A stretch of DNA of 29,395 nt from JBBDIP01 sp050260675 (GTDB lineage: Bacteria > Bacillota > Sulfobacillia > Fermentithermobacillales > Fermentithermobacillaceae): assembly GCA_050260675.1 (NCBI GenBank), contig JBLNCN010000013.1:1-29395 (forward strand), given 5' to 3'. The notes under the pieces were generated by a model, which had not been told where the DNA came from, made no database searches, and saw nothing but the letters and a program-made list of their open reading frames with translations. Made by a program: the position numbers and the translations under genes. This document shows positions 6,805 to 14,304 of this stretch, one piece after another. Numbering within the stretch: position 1 is the first letter of the stretch; every line of letters starts with the position of its first letter.

Positions 6805-8157
6805 CTACACGGTGAGCCCGACTCTCGCGCGTCGAGGCGACGCCGCGTAGCGTATGCCCATGAACTCTGCGAGGTCCTTGTCAACCGTGACCAGGTCTTC
6901 GCGGGAGAGATCCCCCATCCGGGTCTTGCCCATGGCTTGGCAGGCAAGCACCATCTCTTCCCTGCACGACATGAGGAAGTTGTGAAGGCTCTGTGCCGCT
7001 TTGTCGACGTCCAGTTTGTCCTTCTCTTTTCCCATATAGAGTGCTAGTTGGGCGGGCACGTGCTGCGGCAATACCGCTGTAACCTGGGTGTTGATCGCCG
7101 CGAAGACCGCGATTGACCCGATATAGACCGCATCCGCGCCTATCGCGAGAGCCTTGAGGAAGTGCCCTGGTGTGCTGAGGCCGCCGGCGGCTATGACGCT
7201 GAACCGGTCTCTCTCGCCCTGCTCTTCCAGCCAGTCAACTGTCCTGACCAGCGTGTGGAGTGTGGGCAACCCGATGTTGTCCTCCAGCGTGGGAGGCGCA
7301 ACGGCGGTACCGCCTTCAGATCCATCTACCGCGATAAAGTCGGCGTCGGTGCGCGCGATGACCTCCAGTTCTTCCTCAATGTAGTCGCTGCCTGAAATCT
7401 TCACTCCGACAGGCACATCGTGACCTCTCTTCAGGGCGTTCACGAGGTTGATGATGTCCTGCGTCGTAGTCACGCCGGGCATTCGCGCGTTGATCACCAT
7501 ATCCTGACCTTGCTTCAGCCCGAGAGTTGTGCGCAAGTGCTCGTCGATCATCTCGGCTTTCATCGAGGATTCGACCGCTCCACCATAAGCTCCCTGACCG
7601 AGTTGGACCTCGATGGCGTCGACCTGTTTGAGCTGCTCAGGCCGCATGAGGAAGCCTCCGCGGTTGTACTGGCCGACGATGTACTTGGCCATCTGCCGCT
7701 CCTCAGGCGACACAGCTGACTCACCAGTGTTGGTCGAAGTGCCCGCCATGGCTGAACCCTTCGCCAAAGCCATCTTCATCTTTAGGCTCAGGGAGCCCCC
7801 GTAGGACATGCCAGTGATCATTATAGGGATGTCCAAGCGTAGCGGCTTCCTGGCCCTGGGCCCTATGGTTACGCTGGTGTCGACTTCACTGACTGATGTC
7901 ATCGGGAGGTAGAAAAGCTGCTTTGGATTGAGGAGAATCTTCTCCCAAGGCGACAGCACTACCGGACTCCCGAAGGGCCTATATAGATCATGGCCCTTGT
8001 TCGCCCGGATACAAGCCTCGAGGATCGCCCTCGGAGTCATCTTCTCCGCAGCAGTCACTATCTCGAACGGATTGTTCGGGTAATCCTGCGTAAGCAGGGC
8101 TTTGGTCACCTCATCCGAGCCGGGATTCAGGACCTTGTTCATTATCCAGTTCATCAC
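6805..8157 (-). CDS. FMN-binding glutamate synthase family protein
   Basis: This 450-residue protein matches the stand-alone FMN/synthase domain of glutamate synthase (COG0069-type). Recognisable blocks are ITGMSYGGSLSLKMKMALAK near residue 113, GTSTNTGESAVSPEER near 134, IEVQLGQGAYGG near 185, KISGSDYIEEELEVIARTDA near 255, and AVDGSEGGTAVAPP near 276. These belong to the TIM-barrel that binds FMN and 2-oxoglutarate. There is no class-II glutaminase domain, no ferredoxin domain and no NAD(P)H subunit nearby, so it cannot be a complete glutamate synthase by itself. I keep the GTG at 8157, 9 nt after AAGGAGG; the next codon is ATG. The gene is monocistronic here. Confidence 0.86.
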   Translation of the reverse strand: MMNWIMNKVLNPGSDEVTKALLTQDYPNNPFEIVTAAEKMTPRAILEACIRANKGHDLYRPFGSPVVLSPWEKILLNPKQLFYLPMTSVSEVDTSVTIGPRARKPLRLDIPIMITGMSYGGSLSLKMKMALAKGSAMAGTSTNTGESAVSPEERQMAKYIVGQYNRGGFLMRPEQLKQVDAIEVQLGQGAYGGAVESSMKAEMIDEHLRTTLGLKQGQDMVINARMPGVTTTQDIINLVNALKRGHDVPVGVKISGSDYIEEELEVIARTDADFIAVDGSEGGTAVAPPTLEDNIGLPTLHTLVRTVDWLEEQGERDRFSVIAAGGLSTPGHFLKALAIGADAVYIGSIAVFAAINTQVTAVLPQHVPAQLALYMGKEKDKLDVDKAAQSLHNFLMSCREEMVLACQAMGKTRMGDLSREDLVTVDKDLAEFMGIRYAASPRRARVGLTV

Positions 8158-8313
8158 AGAGACGCGCCTCCTTGTCGAGATCAGTTTGCCCAGGAAGACA
8201 GGCTCATCTCGCGGCGCAGAACTTCAAACATCGGAAACGCGCAGATACCCGTTCACCCGTAACCGCTTCTTCACATAACGTGTCATAGCGCAAGATCGAA
8301 AGGAGGGGCATGC

Positions 8314-8418
8314 ATGGGCGGTTTCTTTGGCGGCGGCGGGTTCAACGAGGCCTTTATCCTCTTCCTGATCCTGATCCTTCTGGTCTTCGGGATCGGCTGC
8401 TTCTGCTTCGGTCTCTAG
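8314..8418 (+). CDS. 34-residue Gly-rich single-pass membrane peptide (YjcZ-like)
   Basis: A short frame reads MGGFFGGGGFNEAF, then a run of Ile, Leu, Phe and Val forming one transmembrane helix, and ends CFCFGL. It has a perfect AAAGGAGG ribosome binding site 7 nt before its ATG and a stem-loop 21 nt after its stop, so it is a complete small transcription unit. The design (Gly/Phe head, hydrophobic tail, about 30 residues) resembles YjcZ-type small sporulation peptides of Bacillota, but this is resemblance by eye. Another ATG 4 nt upstream opens a different frame, which yields a long arginine-rich sequence running over the terminator and tRNA, and I consider it false. Confidence 0.68.
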   Translation: MGGFFGGGGFNEAFILFLILILLVFGIGCFCFGL

Positions 8419-8439
8419 ATTTCAGGTCCCGCCACCATG

Positions 8440-8469
8440 ACAAGGGTTCCCGTCTACGGGGACCCTTGT
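8440..8469 (+). terminator. Terminator of the small membrane peptide gene
   Basis: ACAAGGGT (8440-8447) pairs with ACCCTTGT (8462-8469), and an inner CCCGT/ACGGG extends the stem to about 13 bp with one mismatch. A short T/G tail follows. It lies 21 nt beyond the stop codon. Confidence 0.6.
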
Positions 8470-8502
8470 TGTGTCGCCGGGCGATGGGGCCCGAAAATGA
8501 AA

Positions 8503-8577
8503 TGGAGCCAGCGAAGGGGATCGAACCCTTAACCACGCGATTACAAATCGCGGGCTCTACCATTGAGCTACGCTGGC
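8503..8577 (-). tRNA. tRNA-Thr (anticodon TGT)
   Basis: The minus strand holds a 75-nt tRNA with acceptor GCCAGCG/CGCTGGC, D-arm AGCTCAATGGTAGAGC, anticodon stem CGCGA/TCGCG around TTTGTAA, T-arm with GGTTCGATCC, and an encoded CCA. TGT reads ACA and ACG codons. It is a second threonine isoacceptor besides the GGT tRNA near tuf, and lies downstream of sigH on the same strand. Confidence 0.96.
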
Positions 8578-8652
8578 CCAACGACAAGAACGTGCAGAAC
8601 TCATGGTAACGTGCGAGACCGTCCGATGTCAACGCCGCCGGGACCAAGCACG

Positions 8653-8676
8653 AGGCCCGGAGTCTCCCCCGGGCCT
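8653..8676 (-). terminator. Hairpin downstream of sigH
   Basis: AGGCCCGG and CCGGGCCT form a perfect 8-bp stem with an 8-nt loop, 47 nt past the sigH stop codon. The T-rich tail is better on the plus strand (TTTCG), so it may stop transcription from either side. Confidence 0.5.
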
Positions 8677-8722
8677 TTCGATGTCATCCGCAGTTGCCCG
8701 CCGGCCGGGCGCGACTTGCGAT

Positions 8723-9400
8723 CTACCGCATAGTGGCTTCTTCGTGCGCCATCCGGACACCGTTCTTGGAGTCCAGATACCGCTCCAACTTCCGTTTTAC
8801 CCGCTGCAGAGCGTTGTCGATTGACTTGACGTGCCTCTGCAGGTCGTCCGCTATCTCAAGGTACGACTTGCCGTCCAGGTACGAATTCAGCACTTGCCAC
8901 TCAAGGTCGCTCAATATCTCGGTTATCTTGTCTTCCATGGATCCGACTTCTTCGGTGTTAATGACCAGTTCCTCAGGATCGAGGACCTGTGTCCCCGGCA
9001 TGATGTCCAGAAGGGTCCTGTCCGAATCTTCGTCATAGATCGGACGGTTCAAGGAAACGTATGAGTTCAAAGGAATGTGCTTCTGCCTAGTGGCCGTCTT
9101 GATTGCTGTGATGATCTGTCTTGTTATGCATAACTCGGCGAACGCCTTGAATGAAGCCAGTTTGTCGCTGCGAAAATCCCTGATCGCCTTATAGAGCCCA
9201 ATCATGCCTTCTTGGATGATGTCCTCGCGGTCGGCCCCGATCAGGAAGTAGGACCGAGCTTTCGCCCGCACGAAACTCTTATATTTGTTGATGAGGTACT
9301 CCTGTGCCAGCACAGAACCTGCTCTTGCAATGTCCACGACCTCTTCGTCCTGGAGGATCTCGAAGGCCGAGTAGAGATCCCTTTGCGGGCCAATAGCCAA
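8723..9400 (-). CDS. sigH: RNA polymerase sigma factor SigH (stage 0)
   Basis: The 225-residue protein is the sigma factor that in Bacillus directs transition-phase and early sporulation genes. Region 2 motifs are clear: YKSFVRAKARSYFLIGADRE near residues 40-58, then DIIQEGMIGLYKAIRDF near 60-76 for core binding and -10 recognition. The C-terminal part (YLEIADDLQRHVKSIDNALQ) is the region 4 helix-turn-helix that contacts the -35. Length is close to Bacillus SigH. The start is TTG, 8 nt after GGAGG. It follows rlmB by 126 nt, and that gap holds its own promoter. Position downstream of rlmB agrees with Bacillus order. Confidence 0.93.
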   Translation of the reverse strand: MAIGPQRDLYSAFEILQDEEVVDIARAGSVLAQEYLINKYKSFVRAKARSYFLIGADREDIIQEGMIGLYKAIRDFRSDKLASFKAFAELCITRQIITAIKTATRQKHIPLNSYVSLNRPIYDEDSDRTLLDIMPGTQVLDPEELVINTEEVGSMEDKITEILSDLEWQVLNSYLDGKSYLEIADDLQRHVKSIDNALQRVKRKLERYLDSKNGVRMAHEEATMR

Positions 9401-9486
9401 AAAGCACCCCTCCCCCGGTTACCTGGCAGCTTTCTAACTCTCCCGCTATTGCTCCGGCATCCTGCGTCTTGTCACAGGACAAACCC

Positions 9487-9516
9487 ATTATACTTTTGTA
9501 AACTCGCGGAAAGCAA
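9487..9516 (-). promoter_or_regulatory. Promoter of sigH
   Basis: TTGCTT (9511-9516), an 18-bp spacer and a perfect TATAAT (9487-9492) lie on the minus strand between rlmB and sigH. This suggests sigH can be transcribed separately from the upstream yacL-ispDF-thyX-rlmB genes. Confidence 0.6.
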
Positions 9517-9526
9517 TAGGACCCGA

Positions 9527-10297
9527 TTATGGCCTTATGCTGGCCTTTCGTTCCCTCTGTCTCTGTATCTCCGCGATAGCCATACCGCATGCGACGCTGG
9601 CGTTCAGGCTCCCGATCTGTCCAGACATCGGGATTCTCACCAGCAGATCGCACCGATCCCGGGTGAGGCGCGCCAGCCCTTTGCCCTCACCTCCAATGAT
9701 GAGAGCGATTGGGCCGGCCATATCGGCGCTCCAAATGTTGGATTGCGCCGAGGCCTCGAGGCCGTATACCCACATGCTCTTTTCCTTAGCCCACTCGATG
9801 AAGTAGTGGATATTAGGAACCTGGCAAATAGGCTGCCTGAATACCGCTCCGGCAGATGCTTTCACCGCTCCCTCCGAAACCGCGGCGGTGCGGTGTTTCG
9901 GGATAACCACCGCATGGACGCCCATCGCCAGCGCGGTGCGGGTTATCGCCCCCAGGTTATGGGGATCTTCGATGCCGTCCAGAGCCACATAGAAGGGGTC
10001 CTGTCCGGGAGGGATGTCCATGAGCACATCGTCTACATCCCTCAAGGGTACCTCTCTCACGGTTGCGGCAACGCCCTGGCTCTGGCGGGGATAGTCGCGG
10101 TCGAAGCGCTGAGGCTCGACCGACGCCACTCGGACGCCCAGGGATGCGGCCTGTTTCTTTATCTCCCTGGTAAAAGCGTCATCGGCCCCGGACCGTACGA
10201 AGACCTCCCTAACGGGCCACCCGCCCAGGAGAGCTTCACTGACGGGCTGTTTGCCGTAGATCCTGATAAAACCCTGATCTTGTTTTCTGTTGTTCAA
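9527..10297 (-). CDS. rlmB: 23S rRNA 2'-O-methyltransferase RlmB (SpoU family)
   Basis: The 256-residue product is a SpoU-type methyltransferase; RlmB methylates the ribose of a guanosine in the 23S rRNA peptidyl-transferase region. It has an N-terminal RNA-binding segment (IYGKQPVSEALL near residue 13) and the three SPOUT motifs of the trefoil knot: NLGAITRTA near residue 118, IIGGEGKGL near residue 205, and IPMSGQIGSLNASVACGM near residue 227. The TTG start overlaps the thyX stop (TTGA), implying translational coupling. Its place upstream of sigH matches Bacillus yacO. The family contains several close specificities, so the exact target base is inferred. Confidence 0.9.
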   Translation of the reverse strand: MNNRKQDQGFIRIYGKQPVSEALLGGWPVREVFVRSGADDAFTREIKKQAASLGVRVASVEPQRFDRDYPRQSQGVAATVREVPLRDVDDVLMDIPPGQDPFYVALDGIEDPHNLGAITRTALAMGVHAVVIPKHRTAAVSEGAVKASAGAVFRQPICQVPNIHYFIEWAKEKSMWVYGLEASAQSNIWSADMAGPIALIIGGEGKGLARLTRDRCDLLVRIPMSGQIGSLNASVACGMAIAEIQRQRERKASIRP

Positions 10298-11130
10298 CGC
10301 TTCCTGCTCTTCTCGTAGGCTTCTTTCAGCGCCTCAAGGGTCGGCGCCCTGCCACAGGACATTTTCCCCTCGGGACAGTAGCCCAAGTCGTCGCACGAAG
10401 CTCCCGCTCGGTAGAAGATATTTGGGGCTATCTTCTTGTATTCGTTAAGTAGCTCTGTAAACAGCGCCCGAATCTCCCACTGGGCCCGCTGGCAACACCG
10501 GAGGTTGAACATGTGGCGCAGTTGCCGGGCGTTTGTTGTTATCACGAACCGGGTCTCGGTCGCATTGGTGAGGGCGAACCGGACGTCTTCGGCGGGCAGC
10601 CCCGCGGCAAGCCCTTCCCGCTGGATATCTACAACCTCTTCCTGAAGCTTGCGGAACCTCTCCAGGAATTCGGGTTTCCTTTGGAAGCTGGGCGGCGTCA
10701 CGTATCTAAAGTTGTCTTCCTTGACGTATCTCTGAGACTGCTGCATTTGTGAGACGTCGGGGGAGCCCTGCTCCGCTTCGTTCACGAACACAACTCCCGA
10801 TTCCTTGAACATCTTCAGGAGCCGGTGGCGATCGTTCTGCTGACTCGATATGCGGGAATACCCCTCGACCGCGAAGGTCGTATACCAGTGCTCGAGGGTG
10901 CCCAGATGGCCGCTGTCGATGAGGCCCCTGATGAACTTGCCTGCGGCCTCGTCGTTGGGCTTATCCCCGTGGAGAAGCTCTTCCAACTGGTCTATGTTCA
11001 GAGGCGAGTAGCACAGCCTGGAAAGGAGCACTACTCTCTCCGGGCTCACGCCTGTGCCCATGAAGGGGTAGTACAGGACTTTCGCCTTGAGGGTAACGGT
11101 TTCTGGAGCCTTGCCGGCGTTCTCTGGCAT
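10294..11130 (-). CDS. thyX: FAD-dependent thymidylate synthase ThyX, with an insertion
   Basis: ThyX makes dTMP from dUMP using methylenetetrahydrofolate and FADH2. The 278-residue product has LEHWYTTFAVEGYSRISSQQ near residues 79-98, RHR at 101-103, SQMQQSQRY at 127-135, and NARQLRHMFNLRCCQRAQWE near residue 210, all standard family blocks. In typical ThyX the RHR is followed after two residues by the Sx4SxR part of the signature; here about 21 residues (KMFKESGVVF... at 106-126) are inserted between them. The reading frame is intact and the downstream motifs are excellent, so the gene is probably functional. The start ATG follows TAGGAGG by 7 nt, 11 nt after the ispDF stop. The gene sits between ispDF and rlmB, where Bacillus carries gltX and cysteine genes. 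Confidence 0.92.
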   Translation of the reverse strand: MPENAGKAPETVTLKAKVLYYPFMGTGVSPERVVLLSRLCYSPLNIDQLEELLHGDKPNDEAAGKFIRGLIDSGHLGTLEHWYTTFAVEGYSRISSQQNDRHRLLKMFKESGVVFVNEAEQGSPDVSQMQQSQRYVKEDNFRYVTPPSFQRKPEFLERFRKLQEEVVDIQREGLAAGLPAEDVRFALTNATETRFVITTNARQLRHMFNLRCCQRAQWEIRALFTELLNEYKKIAPNIFYRAGASCDDLGYCPEGKMSCGRAPTLEALKEAYEKSRKR

Positions 11131-11141
11131 GCCTGTCCCTC

Positions 11142-12335
11142 CTAAGTGTTTTTCACCAGCGTCGCCACACAATAGGCGGCGACCCCTTCCTTGCGGCCCA
11201 GCGCCCCGAGCCTCTCCGCGGTTGTCGCCTTGACCGAGACTTGCTCGGGGTCGCATCCTAGAGCGGCAGCGATGTTCTTCCTGATTTCGGCTGCATGGGG
11301 CATTATCCTTGGAGCTTCGGCGATGACCACGCTGTCGATGTTCACGACCGACGCGGCCGCACTCAGCCTGCCCCACATGTCCCCCATGAGCTTGATGCTG
11401 GATGCGCCTTCGTACCTGGGATCGCTGTCGGGAAACCACTGGCCGATGTCGCCTTTCCCCAGGGCGCCGAGGATGGCGTCCATGACCGCGTGGACCAACA
11501 CGTCTGCGTCCGAGTGGCCTACAAGTCCCAGTTCAGACGGTATATCGACACCGCCCAGGATAAACCTCCGGCCCGGCGCCATGGGGTGTATGTCGAACCC
11601 CAAACCCGTCACCTGGGTCACTGCCGACCGGAAGTCCTCGGCAAACGTGATCTTCACGTTGGACCTCTCGCCTGCCACCACCGCAACGCTTACGCCCAAC
11701 CGCTCGACCAGGCTGCTATCGTCAGTGCCGATGAAAGAGTCCCGCAGCGCCGCCTCATGGGCCTTCCGCAGCGTGGCCGCAGCGAACACCTGAGGGGTCT
11801 GCACCGACACCAGGGAATCCCGGTCCAGAGTGTGGAGGACGGTCCCTTCGGTGCCACCTGCTGCACCAGATGCGCGGACAGCCTTGATCGTGTCGGTGGG
11901 ACGGATGCCGCAGATAGCAGCGCCAAAGCGACAGGCTGCCTCCACTACCTGCTTGAACAGATCCGGACTTACGAAAGGCCTTGAAGCGTCATGCACTGCG
12001 ACAACCCCGACTTCCGGCGGGACATGCTGCAGCGCCAACCGGACCGATTCCTGCCGCGTCGTTCCTCCGTCCACAAGGACGACGCGAAGGGAGGGACCCG
12101 CCAGGTTGAGCAGACGATCCCGGATCTCTGCCACTTTTGGGTGACCGGCTTGTCCGCTTTCACCGGACGGCAGGGCTATCACTATCCCTGCTACCTCCGG
12201 AACCAGCATTACCTGACGCACAGTCCGCTCGAGCACAGAGACCCCGTTCAAATCGCAGAACTGCTTGGGCAGCGGAAAACCCGCTCGAACGCCGAGTCCG
12301 CCGGCCGGGATCACAACCCAGACCGGGTCACTCAC
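11142..12335 (-). CDS. ispDF: Bifunctional IspD/IspF of the MEP isoprenoid pathway
   Basis: This 397-residue fusion catalyses two steps of the non-mevalonate pathway: CDP-ME formation from MEP and CTP (IspD, residues 1-235), and cyclisation of CDP-ME 2-phosphate to MEcPP (IspF, about 240-397). IspD motifs are PAGGLGVRAG...PKQF at the N-terminus, VHDASRPF near residue 114 and QTPQVF near 179. IspF shows the metal ligands GFDIHP (D248, H250) and GHSDADVLVHAVMDAILGAL near residue 280. I choose the GTG at 12335 because the protein then starts right at the nucleotide-binding strand and overlaps the yacL stop by 8 nt, as expected for coupled genes. Fusion of ispD and ispF is known in several bacterial groups; Bacillus has them separate. 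Confidence 0.93.
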   Translation of the reverse strand: MSDPVWVVIPAGGLGVRAGFPLPKQFCDLNGVSVLERTVRQVMLVPEVAGIVIALPSGESGQAGHPKVAEIRDRLLNLAGPSLRVVLVDGGTTRQESVRLALQHVPPEVGVVAVHDASRPFVSPDLFKQVVEAACRFGAAICGIRPTDTIKAVRASGAAGGTEGTVLHTLDRDSLVSVQTPQVFAAATLRKAHEAALRDSFIGTDDSSLVERLGVSVAVVAGERSNVKITFAEDFRSAVTQVTGLGFDIHPMAPGRRFILGGVDIPSELGLVGHSDADVLVHAVMDAILGALGKGDIGQWFPDSDPRYEGASSIKLMGDMWGRLSAAASVVNIDSVVIAEAPRIMPHAAEIRKNIAAALGCDPEQVSVKATTAERLGALGRKEGVAAYCVATLVKNT

Positions 12336-13458
12336 CCTGGTTGACCGCCTTATCGAGGTACTTGGGCCTCGCAAACACCATCCTGCCAGCTGGCGTGGAG
12401 TGCACGTTGGTCACTTCAACCATGATGGTCTGGTTTATGAACCGCCTGCCCTGCTCGACCACAACCATGGTCCCGTCGTCCAGGTACCCGATCCCTTGGT
12501 TCGGCTGCTTGCCTTCGCGGTGGATCTCAACCATCAGTTCGTCGCCCGGGGCAACCATGAGTTTCAGAGCGTTGGCCAGCTGGTTGATGTTGAGCACACC
12601 CACCTGCTGGAGTTCTGCAACCTTTGCCAGGTTGAAGTCGGTTGTCATAACCACCGCGCCGGTGGCCTTGGCGATGCGCAGCAATAGGGCATCCACGTCA
12701 TCACCCGGCTCAGTCGGCCAGTCCCAGGTTGTGACCTCGGTATGGACGTCCTTCTGCAGGCGGTTAAGGGTTTCCAGACCTCTTCTACCTTTGTTGCGCT
12801 TCAGGTTGTCCGACGAATCGGCTATGCGACGGAGCTCGTCCAACACAAAGTTCGGGATAATGAGCTTACCCTCAACGAACCCAGAACGGCAGATGTCGAT
12901 TACCCGTCCGTCAATGATCGTGCTGGTATCCAGCAACTTGGGCGCAGACGAACCAAAAGGGAGTTCCCCACTCTTTCGTTCCGGCTGCCTCCCCCTTGAC
13001 GAACGCACGACCTGCCGAAGCCGCGCCGGGCTCAGCGCGACTAGATCCTCCCTCTTGCTCCTGGCTACCGCGATACCTATGTAGCCGAGGACAATGAGAG
13101 CGATGGTCGGAAGGAACCTGCCCACCAGCGGGATCTCCTTTAGAGAAGGGGCCAATAAATTGGCAATTATAAGACCGACAATCAGACCCCCAACTCCAAC
13201 AACGATATCCTGCAGTGACGCGCCGACCACTTTCTTCTCGATCCATTCCAATCCGGAGACCATGAGTCTCGACATCGGTGGGCCCAGGAAGAAGAAGAGT
13301 ACGGCGAAGAGCGCCGAGACGAAGACTATGAGGCCCGCTGACTCCCAAATCTGGAATTCCCTCTTGAGGAGCGTTGCGAGAGGTTTTACCAGGTAGAAAG
13401 CAGCGGTACCGCCTATTATCGCCCCGACGAAGGCAAAGTAGCGACGGGCTCTCTCCAA
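12328..13458 (-). CDS. yacL: PIN/TRAM-domain membrane protein, YacL-like
   Basis: The product has about 376 residues with three parts: an N-terminal region with roughly four hydrophobic helices (residues 5-30, 40-60, 85-107 and 114-135), a PIN nuclease-like domain beginning LLDTSTIIDGRVIDI near residue 180, and a C-terminal TRAM RNA-binding domain (QGIGYLDDGTMVVVEQGRRF and onward). PIN acidic residues D, E and D are visible, including MTTDFNLAK. Bacillus yacL lies between disA and ispD; here the ispDF link is kept but disA is absent upstream. I choose the TTG at 13458, eight nt after AAGGAGG; earlier in-frame codons fall inside the ribosome binding site. The role in the cell is not established. 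Confidence 0.88.
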   Translation of the reverse strand: MERARRYFAFVGAIIGGTAAFYLVKPLATLLKREFQIWESAGLIVFVSALFAVLFFFLGPPMSRLMVSGLEWIEKKVVGASLQDIVVGVGGLIVGLIIANLLAPSLKEIPLVGRFLPTIALIVLGYIGIAVARSKREDLVALSPARLRQVVRSSRGRQPERKSGELPFGSSAPKLLDTSTIIDGRVIDICRSGFVEGKLIIPNFVLDELRRIADSSDNLKRNKGRRGLETLNRLQKDVHTEVTTWDWPTEPGDDVDALLLRIAKATGAVVMTTDFNLAKVAELQQVGVLNINQLANALKLMVAPGDELMVEIHREGKQPNQGIGYLDDGTMVVVEQGRRFINQTIMVEVTNVHSTPAGRMVFARPKYLDKAVNQGE

Positions 13459-13495
13459 ATGCAGCACCTCCTTCAGCGTGTTCTACCGCAGACAT

Positions 13496-13525
13496 ATTAT
13501 ATCCTCCAGCCATGTGCCCGTCCAA
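13496..13525 (-). promoter_or_regulatory. Promoter of the yacL-ispDF-thyX-rlmB operon
   Basis: TTGGAC (13520-13525), an 18-bp spacer and a perfect TATAAT (13496-13501) lie 38 bp upstream of the yacL start on the minus strand. It is divergent from the carD promoter about 75 bp away. Confidence 0.7.
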
Positions 13526-13599
13526 GCAGCACAGGCCTACCTATATAGGACGTAACTGACCACCTTCTTGGCACCAATCCTGCTTGGGACGGGCCCGGT

Positions 13600-13629
13600 T
13601 TGACCGAAAACTCCAGTTAGTGGTACAAT
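13600..13629 (+). promoter_or_regulatory. Promoter of carD
   Basis: TTGACC (13600-13605), an 18-bp spacer and TACAAT (13624-13629) precede the carD start by about 30 bp. Each hexamer has one mismatch to the sigma-A consensus. Confidence 0.7.
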
Positions 13630-13658
13630 AGGGTCATGGTGTATTGGGGGGTATAGGG

Positions 13659-14144
13659 ATGTTCAACATCGGCGACAAGGTTGTCTACCCCATGCACGGC
13701 GCCGGGACCATCGAAGGCGTTGAGGAAAGGGAAATCCTCGGCAAGACCCATCGTTACTACGTTCTACGGCTTCCCATAGGCGACATGAAGGTCATGATTC
13801 CGGTCGATAACACCAAGGAGATCGGACTTCGTGACGTCATTGGCCCTGAAGAGGTTGACAAGGTGATGCTGGTTCTCCGACAGGAGTGCACAGCGATGTC
13901 GACCAACTGGAACCGCCGCTATAGATCGAACCTTGAGAAGATCAAGAGCGGCGACATCTACGAGGTAGCCGACGTGGTCCGCAATCTTTCCAGCCGTGAG
14001 AGGGAGAAAGGCCTTTCAACCGGCGAGCGCAAGATGCTTGACAGCGCTAAAGAGATACTAGTCTCCGAACTCATACTCGCAAAAAACTGGGATAGGGAAA
14101 AGACCATGAGCGTACTAGAAGACGTGCTCATGCCGCTTCCTTGA
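13659..14144 (+). CDS. carD: CarD family transcription regulator
   Basis: The 161-residue protein starts MFNIGDKVVYPMHGAGTIEG, the Tudor-like RNA-polymerase-interacting domain of CarD/CdnL proteins. In mycobacteria and myxobacteria these bind the RNAP beta subunit and stabilise open promoter complexes. The N-terminal beta domain covers about residues 1-60, and the rest is helical, including LSSREREKGLSTGERKML, the DNA-contacting part. I use the ATG at 13659 with GGGGGG upstream, rather than a TTG five codons earlier. It stands alone, divergent from yacL, and the promoter of the following tRNA overlaps its stop codon. Confidence 0.92.
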   Translation: MFNIGDKVVYPMHGAGTIEGVEEREILGKTHRYYVLRLPIGDMKVMIPVDNTKEIGLRDVIGPEEVDKVMLVLRQECTAMSTNWNRRYRSNLEKIKSGDIYEVADVVRNLSSREREKGLSTGERKMLDSAKEILVSELILAKNWDREKTMSVLEDVLMPLP

Positions 14145-14169
14145 CTCCTATTTGCCGCTACAGTAGAAT
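14141..14169 (+). promoter_or_regulatory. Promoter of tRNA-Ala
   Basis: TTGACT (14141-14146), exactly 17 bp of spacer and TAGAAT (14164-14169) lie 24 bp before the tRNA 5' end. The -35 box overlaps the carD stop codon. Confidence 0.7.
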
Positions 14170-14192
14170 TGATCTTGCGTTCAAGCATGGAT

Positions 14193-14267
14193 GGGCGTGT
14201 GGCTCAGTGGGAGAGCATTCGGTTCGCATCCGAAAGGTCGGGGGTTCGAATCCCCCCACGTCCACCA
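14193..14267 (+). tRNA. tRNA-Ala (anticodon CGC)
   Basis: This 75-nt tRNA has acceptor GGGCGTG pairing CACGTCC, which places a G3-U70 wobble, the alanine identity element. The anticodon stem TTCGG/CCGAA encloses TTCGCAT, giving CGC for GCG codons. The T-arm GGGGGTTCGAATCCCCC and an encoded CCA are present. Confidence 0.96.
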
Positions 14268-14304
14268 TCTCCCTTCACTCGACCTTCTGCGAGGTGAAAC
14301 ATCA

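Noticed and set aside
820..8577. Integrated genomic island or prophage at a tRNA gene
   Set aside because: No integrase, transposase or phage gene, and no tRNA-end duplication was seen; only gene content hints at insertion.
8310..8609. Plus-strand frame starting at the ATG 4 nt before the small membrane peptide
   Set aside because: It is arginine-rich and reads through the terminator and tRNA-Thr. The 8314 frame has better ribosome binding site spacing and a coherent peptide.
9212..10318. Plus-strand open frame of 368 codons opposite sigH and rlmB
   Set aside because: It is antisense to well-identified genes and crosses their intergenic promoter; no recognisable motifs.
10753..10818. Intein or intron in thyX
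   Set aside because: The extra segment is only about 21 codons, far too short for an intein, and lacks splice-junction residues or group I/II features.
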